Positions 9,801-19,223 are shown, counted from the stretch's first letter. The stretch: 56,693 bases of DNA from Symbiodinium natans (GCA_905221605.1 CAJNDS010002544.1:316458-373150); one strand, 5' to 3'. Numbers and translations: made by a program. Notes: generated by a model not told the origin, from the letters alone.

Positions 9801-10382
9801 CTGTCACCTCATTTCGAATGTGAGGCCTTTGCTGACGCATGTGCTGACAGTTCTTCCGCCGGCCTGGGTGGCTTCGTGCGCCTGCCTGGGGGGCAAACTC
9901 TTTTTTTCCAGGTCACGTTCTCTCAAGCGGAGCTTCATTCACTGTTTCCGTGGTTCCCGCCCGATCATTCACCGCAACATTACATTGCAGCCTGGGAACT
10001 TCTCGCTCAATGTGCCTTACTGCACCTTCTAGCCTGCCTACTGCCTCAAGGACATCCGCCTCTGCATGTCACGTTTCGTTGTGACAACTCCGCGACGGAT
10101 GCCGCGTCCTGGAAAGGTCTCTCGCTCGCTACGGGCATGTGTAGCCTGCTGCGTTCTTTCTTTCTCCTCCAAGAAAGGCAGTACACATCGGTCCATATAG
10201 ACCACGTTCCGGGGTTCAAGAATGACCTGGCAGATGGTCTTAGCCGCGGCTACGACGCCCAGCTTCTGGGCTTCTCCGAGTCTGCACGCTGCCAAATCCC
10301 TTGGTCCGCTCTGCCTTCATCCTTTTCTTGTCATACATATCCTCTGGAGCTGGATCTCTCTGCTTGGCTGGCGTCTGCTTGA
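6867..10382 (+). CDS. Pol: C5-methyltransferase-like domain, reverse transcriptase, RNase H
   Basis: The frame is open from the gag stop to TGA at 10380-10382. Counting residues from 6891, the first 175 are Pro/Ala-rich with three imperfect CEQPA repeats. Residues 178-370 carry cytosine-C5-methyltransferase hallmarks: FLDLFAGS (motif I), PPCS with the catalytic Cys near 242 (motif IV), and LENPSTS near 305 (motif VI). These are followed by CAHGLDHKKSWLFW and a Cys/His-rich end. The usual target-recognition region and motifs IX-X are not evident. The reverse transcriptase follows, with LVLDVSKAHRRL and the YVDD catalytic box near 752. RNase H follows with acidic residues in FADACADSS (about 981) and CDNSATDAAS (about 1064), and ends with HVPGFKNDLADGLSR. 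No protease or DDE integrase is seen, as expected for DIRS-type elements. No inactivating change is visible. Confidence 0.9.
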   Translation, partial: LSSAPGSPVPLSSESEDESNLADANTGSASFNSRTALAAPASAAPCNTAFPPAAPCSGRAQPSLTSLRPFLSVNHGPSSAKGPARPTPPGVCEQPAPRCSQPGVPVMPGPPFSSPARSVAPSVCEQPAATSGLDSASIHRHSPPARPAAPGVCEQPASDLSSPSPAPRASQDGPVPHCRPIPAVRMFLDLFAGSSAPVHNAARQLLLACMEPVDVLTGSALDVSDDVTYAALCRLCASGLVGACCAAPPCSAYSRARLAKSGPPPVRTPSFPLGLADLSPRQQRELNMSSLLHQRTRNLLSLVATRGGIIFLENPSTSLLWLDPQVMAWVRAFAPFGASVASCAHGLDHKKSWLFWSNRPSVAALASVCPHLPGYHCPQLRRRTADGGFLTRTTACYPPSLASSIASLCVPFVSIEDRGYTLATWVDLLPARLPWPAYPFPVEDGAGTGSTACHTRPQTDDYFKALRHAWSARLARTGLVPKIVTALSSGSKSAPLSEVELAPFFLDLREFLQVRQDDTWAALMSIDEGQPFRLSLWHTLSLIFKDADADLFAHLHAGVPLGFSAPIPPCPLLQASHAPPHAETELRHCESAWKSALDNAEIVDELLQRAGWIMEVTGGDDELKRRYAHTAVGKLGLVLAEGRPPRLVVDSSISGVTDATHLPNRSANPTLLDIRRCLPLSDARERLVALVLDVSKAHRRLKILPADQGLLCFRHRGRLYQCKTLNFGARASGFYWARVAGLLVRLVHRFWWVSHSALIYVDDLISILEKSSAPLLAALLVVLLQILNVPMSWHKAKLSASVIWIGWQLDFRTFTVRLEPAKLQRLLELLRQCYRCTKLSATTLEKLTGKLLWLSNLFRAFRPSLAPLYQDQYCPPLVHVALSVQAWERLQSVLSNDLRVIGPSGLASAPLGSRLFRVAQTAVLTKEELPQFPPSARRLWVQISDLTHPDRVVSDASRAVMDMWLQICRSGTDFKSLLLSPHFECEAFADACADSSSAGLGGFVRLPGGQTLFFQVTFSQAELHSLFPWFPPDHSPQHYIAAWELLAQCALLHLLACLLPQGHPPLHVTFRCDNSATDAASWKGLSLATGMCSLLRSFFLLQERQYTSVHIDHVPGFKNDLADGLSRGYDAQLLGFSESARCQIPWSALPSSFSCHTYPLELDLSAWLASA

Positions 10383-10433
10383 AGAATGCTGGCCTTGTTC
10401 CCCCTTCGGGTCAAGCGTGCCGCCTGAAATACT

Positions 10434-10617
10434 TGGTGCCTTGGACCAGCATTCTGTTCACCTTTCTTGCCCGGGTGCTTCTGCCCGCAGGCTGCTTTGC
10501 TGAAGCACCGCCAGGGATTCTTCTGCCAGCGTGTAAAAAGGAAAGGGGTATGCGTGGTTCCTTCCTTTTCACGGATGCAACTGAACATTCGTAACGGACT
10601 AGTGCGGGTAGTGAACG
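10434..10617 (+). repeat. Terminal repeat B1 of split direct repeat
   Basis: This 184-bp segment begins 51 bp after the pol stop. It is repeated without any mismatch that I can see at 10960-11143, 526 bp downstream. It contains short inverted segments (GGTGCCTTGGACCAGCATT; GCCCGCAGGCTGC). In split-direct-repeat elements B1 sits just inside the right end, and recombination uses the A/B junctions. Confidence 0.85.
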
Positions 10618-10959
10618 TGGATGTACGTGTACAAGTGTGTTTGCTGCCCGCACGCAACGGCATAGCATGTTCCGCCTGTTCATCCCCTCCCGCCTGCTGT
10701 GTAGCTGCTGGCTCGACAGGCGGATTTGTGCGTCTAGTCCGTTCGGATTCAGTTTCAACTTCCGCCACCTCCCCTCCGACCTTCCTCTGTCTTCCTTGCC
10801 GCACGAGCTTCCTCGCTGTTCCTTGCATCGTCCTCTACGTGGGCCTTCCGTCTTCGAGTTCATGCAACGGTTTCCGCATCTTGATTTGGGCCCGTAGGTT
10901 TCTGAACCATGGTAGAGTCTGCGTAGCTGCACTCTCCCTCCTTTGTTTTCACACTCTGC
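10618..10959 (+). repeat. Spacer between the two B repeats (predicted A2)
   Basis: The 342-bp sequence between the identical repeats should be a copy of the left end of the element (A1) if the architecture is A1-internal-B1-A2-B2. I could not find its match in the first kilobase of the window. It is pyrimidine-rich and has no convincing ORF of its own. Confidence 0.6.
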
Positions 10960-11143
10960 TGGTGCCTTGGACCAGCATTCTGTTCACCTTTCTTGCCCGG
11001 GTGCTTCTGCCCGCAGGCTGCTTTGCTGAAGCACCGCCAGGGATTCTTCTGCCAGCGTGTAAAAAGGAAAGGGGTATGCGTGGTTCCTTCCTTTTCACGG
11101 ATGCAACTGAACATTCGTAACGGACTAGTGCGGGTAGTGAACG
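10960..11143 (+). repeat. Terminal repeat B2, right end of the retroelement
   Basis: Identical copy of 10434-10617. The next base after 11143 starts an A-run and AT-richer host sequence, so this is taken as the right boundary. Perfect identity of B1 and B2 suggests either a recent insertion or homogenisation. Confidence 0.8.
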
Positions 11144-12698
11144 AAAAAAGCTGTGGGGAAGGAGGGCATGTCCTCTCCAATCGTTTACGGTGATTTGGTG
11201 CTGGAGTTGGTGTTGACCTGAGATTTTGGCTTTGGGTGCATCTTTGAACTGTATTGGTGAATATGGACGTTTATTCCGAACATGGGTGACGATTATAGAC
11301 AGTTGTCTCAGCATTGTGTTTTCTACTTCAGTCCCCAACTTCCCTCATTTTCGAAGGACAAAAACGCGCAGCAACTTAGAAAAAAAGCTCTTAAGCTCCG
11401 CGAATCCCCCATTCCCGTCCAGCCCTGACAAGCTACGCCGCCCGTCCACGGGCTTGATCCACGGGCCTCCTGAGGGCTCAGGTTGAGTGGCGCTTTGGGT
11501 CGAAGGATGTTACGGTTGCTGAGGGGCTTAAGGGTTCTTGAGCGGCTTAGTGCTGACATCAGTCGAGCCTGGAGGGTTCTGAGCTTAGCGGTGGGCTTGG
11601 ATGTTGGAAGCAGCGATCGCATTTTTCACGTTGCATGGCCAGCAGTTCGCGAAGATGCGGTCGTCCCAAATAACTGGATGCGGTCTCATTTCAGTGACCA
11701 AACGCAAGCGTGCTGGACACGATCCAACATGCCTTTGACCCCACGTAGACAAAAGAAAAGAGTTGTGAGCTGTGAGAGTGCGCTTTAGTCTTTGCAGTCT
11801 TGTGAGCGACTCAACGACATCGAGCCTTGTCTCGACATGAGGGCCTTCTTTGCTTTCCATGTTGTTGGAAAATGCGGTCCAAAAATTTATGCGAACCCCT
11901 TTCTCTGTTGTGTTTCGCGATACACATCGTGATCGATGAGCGTGTTTTTGACTCCCTGTCGCGCTCACAGGTCACATGTGTTTCATAATCAGTATGTGTT
12001 TGAGAGGTGTTTTTGATGGGCATGCTCATATTCGAGCAAGCTCGGCTTGAGAGTTGCAGGGAGTCGAAAAATTTTGCGCCCGCCGGTCCCACACTTTGTT
12101 GGCTGCGAGTATTCATCTCGCCAGTCCATCATATCATAAACAGTCAGTGTGCTGGCATAGAGCCACGTCACTGGACATACTTGTATGGATTTGTCAGTTG
12201 GAAGTGCGAGGTGCTGGAGTTTTTGTTTATCGATCTGCAACAAAAATGTATTCCCCCCACAATGGGGAAACCGCTGAGTTTTTAGCTGAGAGTGTTTCTG
12301 TCCGGCGGATATTTCGGCGTCATTTGCGGTCATTGACAAGCGGCATGCGACGTTTGGGGTGTCTGAGCAGGGTTCGCAGAAATTAGGCCATCGCCGTTAC
12401 TTGGGTTATGTAGGTCTTCGTGAGTGTTGCCCTGCAGAGATTTCGTAAATATCTTAGCTCATCATGGTCCTGTCTTGATGCATTGCAGCTAGCGTTTTGC
12501 GGGCAACCGGTGTCGCACATGTTGTTTCGCACCTCAGCCGCTTCTGTTCGCGTGGGGTGGCCGCCATCAGAGCATTGAGAGGTCAAGACTGTGGAAAACC
12601 CAGCTTGCAGTCCGTCATTCGAGGGCGCCATGCTTGGCTGTCATTTTGGAAAGGTCTTTCCAGAAGCATTCTTTCCAAAAGCTCAGGAGCAACTCATC
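11144..12698. other. Intergenic sequence between the retroelement and the first host gene
   Basis: No exon chain could be built here. The sequence is of mixed composition with several TTTTCG and GTTTTTG runs. Nothing resembling a tRNA, rRNA or tandem repeat stands out. Confidence 0.5.
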
Positions 12699-14622
12699 AT
12701 GGCCGCAGAAGCTGGCGTGGCAGCTGCCGGTGCGGCTGCTGTGGGGTTTGGCCTGTTCGATTACAATCGCTGGGCACTTACGACAGCATGTTCAGGAAGC
12801 GCCTTTCTAATGCGTTTGTGAATCTGCAACATGAGCATGCACTACATGAGTCAGGGTCCATGAGCAGATGCTTGCGATGATGACGCTTACATGCGGATCA
12901 GGTGCCAACTACTTGTACGATGCAGAGTTCCGATTCGAGAGGCGTTCTCAACAGAAGAATTCAGGTTGTGCTGGCTGCTTTTGTTCGCTGGTATTTTACG
13001 GGCCTTGTCTGTGCAAGGCGGTTTTTGCTCGGTGTGTGTGTGTGTGTGTGTGTGTGTGTGATGTCGATTTGGGCAGATCTCATGTTGTGTGAGTCGAAGC
13101 TCTGGGAAGGGAAGGGCATGTTCTTGTTGTGTCAGGCAACAATGTTTTGATCAGAGCTCACACAGCCACGCACGCAAGCTGCCTGACTTGGCCAACGCGT
13201 TCTGCAGGTTCAGCGCCGGACGAGAATATGCTGTGGAGCAGTCTAACCAGAGACTCAGATGCACATTGCACATCCTTTGTTGAGATGGTTAGTGGTTTAC
13301 CACGGTTTGTCCTTATGTGCTACCACATATCGACTTGATTTCGGCGCTTTGTTCGAGACGGCAACAAAATTTCTGAGGTTCCGTAATGACTTGAGAACTC
13401 TGTCGGCTTTGACGATGGTGAAGAACAACCAATATGCCGTCGGACTTGCAATGTGTTATTAGTGCGTGGTTGGCCTCATGTCTCTGTGCACCGTGGTTCC
13501 TTGCAGGCACTAGTAGACACGACACTGCGAATCTGGCCAGGGCTTGGCTGCTTTGGACATGGCGCTCTGCATTGCGCTCTACTGCTGGCTGCCCAGCGCA
13601 CCAGAGCCACACCGTATCACGGTTTCTAGCATGGAAAATGGAGTTTAAAGGTGCTGGCCGTCTGGGTTTGCACGGACCTTCTCCTCCCGGTTGGATCATG
13701 GCGCCTCCTGGCGGGATTACACAATGTGAGAAGGAGCTGAGCCATGCTGTCCTCTGTCATGCTTGTTTATGCTTTTTGTATGTAGTGTTTTTTTTAACAT
13801 TCCTAGACGCTCACAAAAGGCTTTGGATCACGACGAATGCAGCTTCTTTCGGTAACCTGGCCATATCCAAGAGCATTGGTCTTGCGTTCTCTTGTGTTGT
13901 CATGGTATAGATCGTTCTGGAAGAAGATGGGTTATGCGACTTCAGAATGAAGTGTGCTAACATGCCGTTGACCTGCAGTCAACATGTTTGGTTGCCCAGC
14001 TTTCATGGCTTTGGCGATCCTGCTGGCGCTGCATGCCTCTTATCGTGCGCAGGCGGCCGTGTGAAACCGACATGTGACATCATGTAGCACTCAAGTGCAA
14101 AAGGCAGATGGCCCAGCTTGTGTTTGTGCTTTTGTCAGGCTGCCTCGGTGAACTTGCTTACTCGCAAGACCAGGGTGCCAGTCCCTTCCATGCGGCAACT
14201 TGACAAGGCTCGGCGAACGGTTGTATCTTATAGTGTTACCTTCCACACTGCGGCAGGCGCGACGATTCAGCTCGGAATTTGAGCAGCAGCAGTGGAGCAA
14301 CTTGCTTGCAGTTTCTGACAGCCAATCCGAAATATTGGTCCTTGTCATGTCTTTCAGCCCTGCATCTTTGCGGATCTCTGAGGTGACATCTTGCGTGTGC
14401 CGTACCTCGCAAATCCTGGTGTGCCGAAAACGGACGAGACGTGTGGAGCTGAGAATAGCTGAGAGCAAGGGAATGCTGAGTGTGGGAGGCAAGACTTGGA
14501 TGTGTCAGCAGGGTCAGCTCCAGGTCTGCCAAAGTTGCGGGTTCTGCAAGCAGGGCCCGATCAGTGCGGCACCCGTTTCGCACAAGTTACATCAGAAACC
14601 AAGGGGTCTAACTGATTCCTGA
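12699..14622 (+). CDS. Small multi-exon membrane protein with a YNRxNY...LHAS...LLT motif set
   Basis: Exons by phase and motif: 12699-12768, 12902-12941, 13208-13252, 13378-13438, 13541-13613, 13979-14052, 14139-14207, 14257 to a stop at 14620-14622. The ATG at 12699 (catcATGG) starts an Ala-rich hydrophobic helix ending FDYNR; the Arg codon is completed across a GC-AG intron, giving YNRANYLYD. Later exons give FRNDLRTLSALTMVKNNQY, a hydrophobic run ALDMALCIALYCW, a second one FMALAILLALHASYRAQ, then AASVNLLTRKTRVPVPS and EFEQQQWSNLLA. I recall this motif order (YNR-x-NF, R-D-D/R-DL, MHAS, VRLLT-x3-RLPIP) from a large unnamed dinoflagellate membrane-protein family; that is memory, not a search. 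The exon 3/4 border lacks a canonical donor and the 3' end after 14308 is uncertain. It lies 150 bp upstream of the next gene on the same strand. Confidence 0.55.
13032..13060. repeat. (GT)n microsatellite
   Basis: A run of about 14 GT units inside an intron of the membrane-protein gene. Confidence 0.9.
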
Positions 14623-14771
14623 CTCCCAGTCAAGACCTGAGTACTTCGACGTAAGGCCTCAAAGGCCAAGTCGCAATGCTGTCTGATGCTGTCCGATGCT
14701 GTCCGAACATTGGTGGTTGTCTTGAGGTGGCTCAAGGCTCAGCCAGTTTAGAAGACAGGCCGGCAATCTGC

Positions 14772-17700
14772 ATGCCGATGGCCTTTGCCAGATCCGGGCT
14801 GGCTCGCACCGGGCGAAACGCACGGGCTTTTTCATCTGCTGCCGCTGGAGGGAAGGTACACGGGGGCGGCACGGACCTTTTTGTTGAAGCAGCAGAAGCA
14901 GCAACAAATGCCCCTGAGTTTTTCACGGAGCTTCATGCAGGTTCACAGTGCTCATGCTGAGTCCCTGTCAGTTGCACGCAGCAAATGCGCCTTCCCATGT
15001 CGCCGGCTCCACCACTCCATTTGCAGAATTGAAGCACAAGCCGCTGACCCATACCGTGCATGCGGGCAGGCCCGGATAGGACTGGTGTTCTTATGCATGA
15101 CGTTCTGCGCTTTGAGTCGCATGTGCTTGTACTTGGCACGTCCCTGTCCGGCAGCAGTGAGGCTAGCTGAGATGGCTCCAAGCGCAAACATCATTTTATT
15201 AGAATATTTTCGAGACTCCGGTGACTCGATCTGATGCAGGGCGCGTGCCATCAACTTGGCTGCTGGTGCAGCGGCTCTGCCACTGGAGGTCCTCGAGCGG
15301 GCAAGCGCCGAGTTCGTGGAGACGGACCACAGCGGCATGAGCCCCTTGTTCCGACCTGTTTCCCAGCTTGGTGCAAGTTTGTCAAATGAGTGCGTGATTC
15401 AGAAACTGGCCACGAGTCAGGAAACCACTGTTCAAACCAGGCGATTGAGGAAAGTGCCCCGACTCAGGAAGCTGCCTTCAGGCGATTCGGAGGAAGCCAC
15501 TCCAGGAAACTATGCGATTCAGGAAACCGCGCGGTTCCGGAAAGCACGCGGTTGAAGAAGAGCTTTCAGGAAATTGCACGAGACTTTGCCATTCAGGAAA
15601 TTGCTCGATTCCGGACCCCACCCCCCCCCCCCACCCCCCCCCCCCCACCCCCCCCCCCACCCCCCCCCCACCCCCCCCCCACCCGCCACCCCAACACCCC
15701 CCACCCCCAACCCCCCCCCCCCACCCCCCGCCCCCACCCCGCCACCACCCGCCCCCCCCACCCACCCCCCCCCCCCCCCCCCTCTAAAGACTGACTTGAA
15801 AGGGCCAGTGCATGCCCGCCCCCTCCGTGCTCCCCCCCCCCCGCTCCCCCACCCCCACCCCCCCCCCCCACCCCGCCACCCGCCCCCGCACCCGGTTGAA
15901 ATGTTCTGCTTCAGAGATGTGCGACTCTGGGGAAGCAGTATTCGGCCTAGGTGGTGGCAGAGCCGCTGTCAAGTTTCCCGAATTCAGCGGTTTCCGAATC
16001 CCCTTTGCTGTTTCCCGAGTCAGCGGATATCAGCGATTTCCGAGGCCGCGCTTGCTAGTTTCCCGAATCAGCGGTTTCCGAATCTGCGTTCCAGTTTCCG
16101 GAATCACGGGTTTCCCGAATCCGCGTGTTCCCGTTTCGCGGTTTAGGTTTTCAGAATCCGCTCGCCGAATCTGCGTTTTCCAGTTTCCCGAATCACGTTT
16201 TTTCGAGTTTCCGAATGCGCGCGTTTTCATTTTCCGAGTCCGCTGATGTCCAACTTTCGCCATCTCGCATCTCATCGTTTTGAGGGTTCACGATCGAGGT
16301 GTTGCTGAAATGGGCTATCGCACCAAGCCGTTCCATCACATCATGGAGCGCGCCGAGAACTCTTTCAGGGAGCTTCTGAACATTCCTGACACTCATGAGG
16401 CCATGTACTACCATGTTCTACCATGTACTACCATGTACTACAATGCATAACTCGACGGTACAACTTGTGCAGGGGATGTTTCAGGTTTAGTGGATCAAAC
16501 CTGTGATGCAGGTGCACTTCTTCAACGGTGGTGCGACCCTCCAGTTCTCTGCCATCCCTCTCAACCTGTTAGGTGCGCCTTCGTGTTGCGGGAAAATGTT
16601 TGGAAAGTTGGGGGCTAGGATTGAACCTATGGGCTGCCAGCTGCCCTCTCTAGCACATTGTGCCACTTTCGGGCATCACCAGAGCATGTTATTGTTGCGT
16701 TCGATGGCATGGGCTCTCATGGACTACTTGTGAGGTGGTCGGAATGAGGGCAAGGCGGCGTCGCTGCCTTGATGTTTTCGAGTGCCGTGATGGATTCTGT
16801 TTGTAGTTTCTGTGTGGATAAGCCTGAATGCATGAATGCCAAGGAACTACTTGATGAGTGGACATTGGAGTGAAAAGGCCAGCAATGAAGCACGACTCTT
16901 TGGCGAGGTCAAGGATGTGGCAGAGGATCCGAAAGGCCAGGGGCACAGCAGCGGACATGCATCTCTCCAATACCATACTTGTCCCTGGCATCGCCGCAGC
17001 GCCTGCAGCATCTATGTGTGCGGGTTCTTTCACCAGCCTGTTGCATTCCGGCTTCTTTGACAGGACTCTACTTCGACATTCCGGATAGCTGCTTGCTTCA
17101 CTTGCTTCACTGATCCCTGTTTTTGTTGTCCACGTGCGTCTATGGATGCTTTGAGCGAGTGCGTGTGAAACTGCGAGAGACAGCACGCAGCTGTGGGCTT
17201 AGGCTGCATGAGCCAGTGTTAGAGCTTTGACCTGCGATGCGCTTAGGTACTTCCTGGAACTTCGATAAGGAAGCAGCGTACTTCCACTATACATCGGCTG
17301 ACACGCGACAGGGCCTCGAAATCAGAAACTTCGATTTCGACGCTGTACCAGCAGGTGCAAACAACAGGTATTGAAGCTGGAGCAGATTATAGCTGCTATC
17401 GTGGCAAAGTCTCTCTGACAAGTAACGTCTACCCTGAAGGCATGCCTGTTTGCTGCGATGCATCGGCACTTTGGCAGCACCTTTTTGCATTTACCTGTTA
17501 CCTTTCTTTTACCCATCATTGCCGAAGGCGAATCTGGGCAGTGCACCGGTTGACGTCTCCAAGCACCGGGCCTCAGAAGACAAAATACGAGCGAAACTTT
17601 TTCAACCGCTTGGAGAGGAAGAAGCGTGGTGCGTTGCAAGAGGAAACCTGTGGCTCTGTTTGACGTTGCCAAGACTGCAGGTATGGAGTTCTTTATGCGG

Positions 17701-19223
17701 CTTCGCACAAAAACTTTTCAACGGCAGGAGTGTGTTACAGCATCATCAGACGAGAGTCGATCTCAGTTGTTGATGGTTGCTGCGCACAGTGCGGTCTGAC
17801 AGCAAATCCGTGGCCTGAAGGCAGTGTGCCACAGTTAAGGATCTGATCAGCGAGGAAACTCAGATGAAGGCCATCCCCACTATGTGCAATTGGGTCAAGT
17901 TTCAGCAGGCCCCGAACAAAATCTACAATGTGCCAGTGCTTGTGTCCATATGGAGCCTTTGTCGAATTGTCCCTTCGTTTCAGTTTTCAGTGGTGAACCA
18001 GTGGTGGTGAGTACGATTGTTTCCGAGAACAAAAGCTTAGATTGCGAACCTGCACTCTTGCGTGGGTTTAAGGATTGGTGCACTAAACACGGAGTGGATG
18101 ATTGAGCGTGGCGGAGTTGCTGCGTTCGAAGAACTTGCAATCCAGCGCTCTCGGCTTCTGTATGCCGCTTGATGTCGGTAGAGATTTGGGACATGGAACG
18201 GTCATCGGATTCGCCACTGTGTGCATGGGTCAGAGCTTCCACAAGCAAGGATCTGATTGACAACTCCAACGGCTTTTACAGAACCTTCGTGGACAGTGAG
18301 GCCGGCCCCATATTTCCGACAGTGAGTTAGAAGATGCGAACAACTTCATCTAAATATGCCGAAGTCGAAGCATATCGTCATGCTCCATGCTGAAAGCAGA
18401 ATGCAATTGATGGAGGCTTTCAGATCTCGCATGCAAGTTGTGTTCACGATTGGAAGCGGAGCTGGCACTGACCATGAGTTGGTGGAGAGACATGCCCGCA
18501 GAGATTTTTGAAATTTTGTGAAATATTCGAGAGTCGCGGACATCCGAAGCTGCTCGCCCCTGAGGAAGTTTCTGCAAAGGGCAAATGACGAGCTGGGCTG
18601 GTTGGATATTCGCTCCCACCCTTTGGGAACACCGTCCGATGCCATTCGGGTGACTCTGGGAGAGATGTTCCATTCAAGACTTTTTGATAACATTCATGCG
18701 CTGTGTGCAGGTGACCATGTACAACCACCAAACGCTTGAGACGATCAAGGTGCCAGTGGCAGATCCAACGTAGGAGTTATCCCTTTGAAGGGTTTGCTAA
18801 ATTATGATGAGTGTCTGGGCGCTGAGTTCTCCAACAGACCAGTAAGCATTCCAGGGACACTATTGCACCTGTCGTGCCTCGCGTCCAAGCATATATGTTT
18901 CTTTGCTCAGTTTTCGGACAGGAAGGTTCCAGGTGTAGCGGGTGGCGTTTTGCATCACATTCTTTCATATTTTGCTTTGCTGCTTGAAGCGTCGGCGACT
19001 GGCGCTTGGGCAGGGTGGTAGGTTTCCCCTTCACGTCGTTAGAAGAGAATGGTACTCGTAGCACATGCAGTTGCTGGAGTTGTGACTTCTGTCGGAGGTG
19101 GTGCGCGAGTTCATGCACGTGTTTCAGATGCTTGGTTGCAGCATCCCAGGTAACGAGGTAACGGGGCTTTGGTTGCCAGAGCAAAGGCTGAGTGAGTCTC
19201 TTGCAGACAGTAGAAGAGAGTGA
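14772..19223 (+). CDS. PSAT1: Phosphoserine aminotransferase, probably mitochondrial
   Basis: This PLP enzyme converts 3-phosphohydroxypyruvate and glutamate to phosphoserine in serine synthesis. Exons fitting phase and homology: 14772-14851, 15240-15340, 16299-16399, 16512-16574, possibly 16749-16759, 16844-16935, 17247-17354, 17440-17465, 17528-17562, 17681-17751, 17835-17952, 18073-18163, 18250-18300, 18416-18486, 18565-18649, 18711-18749, 19098-19223. They sum to about 422 residues in one frame. The first exon is an Arg/Ser/Ala-rich leader (MPMAFARSGLARTGRNARAF) typical of mitochondrial import. Landmarks follow in family order: INLAAGAAALPLEVLERAS, FFNGGATLQFSAIP, YLMSGHWSEKA, YFHYTSADTRQGLEI, the PLP lysine in YAASHKNFSTAGV, IDNSNGFYRT, FRSRMQVVF, LDIRSHPLGTPSDAIR. 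Donors are GC, GA and GT. The micro-exon and the exact end of exon 17681-17751 are the weakest points. Confidence 0.93.
15380..16240. repeat. Inverted arrays of GATTCAGGAAAC-like units around a poly-C block
   Basis: Inside the second intron of the aminotransferase gene, 15380-15612 contains about eight degenerate copies of a unit close to GATTCAGGAAAC. Positions 15970-16240 contain about ten copies of the complementary unit (GTTTCCCGAATC). Between them are near-pure C tracts at 15616-15783 and 15832-15894, with scattered A. The two arms could pair with one another, and the G-rich strand of the core could form quadruplexes. A related copy lies at 24785-24900. Confidence 0.75.
16401..16446. repeat. 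10-bp tandem repeat CCATGTACTA
   Basis: About four and a half copies directly after the end of the third exon of the aminotransferase gene, within the intron. Confidence 0.85.
16604..16687 (-). ncRNA. tRNA-like sequence, probably a SINE head or tRNA relic
   Basis: On the - strand the order GTGGCACAATGTGCTAGAG (A-box-like) and AGGTTCAATCCTA (B-box-like) with tRNA-like spacing suggests a pol III promoter. The T-arm pairs imperfectly and the acceptor stem is poor, so it is not a functional tRNA. It lies in an intron of the aminotransferase gene. Confidence 0.3.

Larger units (their letters stand above)
1..11143 (+). mobile_element. DIRS/Kangaroo-like tyrosine-recombinase retrotransposon (left end missing)
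   Basis: The element combines a gag-like CCCH ORF, a methyltransferase-RT-RNase H ORF, a tyrosine recombinase on the opposite strand and terminal repeats of the B1-A2-B2 kind. Retroelements of the DIRS order integrate with a tyrosine recombinase instead of a DDE integrase and usually make no target-site duplication. The right boundary is set by the end of the second 184-bp repeat at 11143. The expected left copy of the 342-bp spacer (A1) was not found in the first kilobase, so the left end is probably upstream of the window or lost. The element is GC-rich with strongly C-ending codons, unlike the AT-richer flank to its right. As I recall, Kangaroo of Volvox also has its recombinase ORF inverted, which makes that the closest layout I know. 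Pol and gag are intact, so the copy may be young. Confidence 0.85.

Noticed and set aside
10467-11120. Long + strand ORF across the terminal repeats
   Set aside because: It is open only because the 184-bp repeat happens to be open in that frame, and it repeats the same peptide twice; no domain or start context.
10434-11143. The two identical 184-bp repeats as LTRs of a small element
   Set aside because: They sit 342 bp apart directly behind the pol stop, and the element has a tyrosine recombinase rather than a DDE integrase; the B1-A2-B2 layout explains them better.
14139-15340. Membrane-protein exon at 14139 spliced to 15240
   Set aside because: The phases fit, but 15240 onward is clearly the N-terminus of the aminotransferase, which has its own leader exon at 14772; the exon at 14257 continues the upstream gene better.
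15574-16146. Proline-rich and glycine-rich ORFs across the C tract
   Set aside because: They are translations of homopolymer-like sequence inside an intron of the aminotransferase gene.
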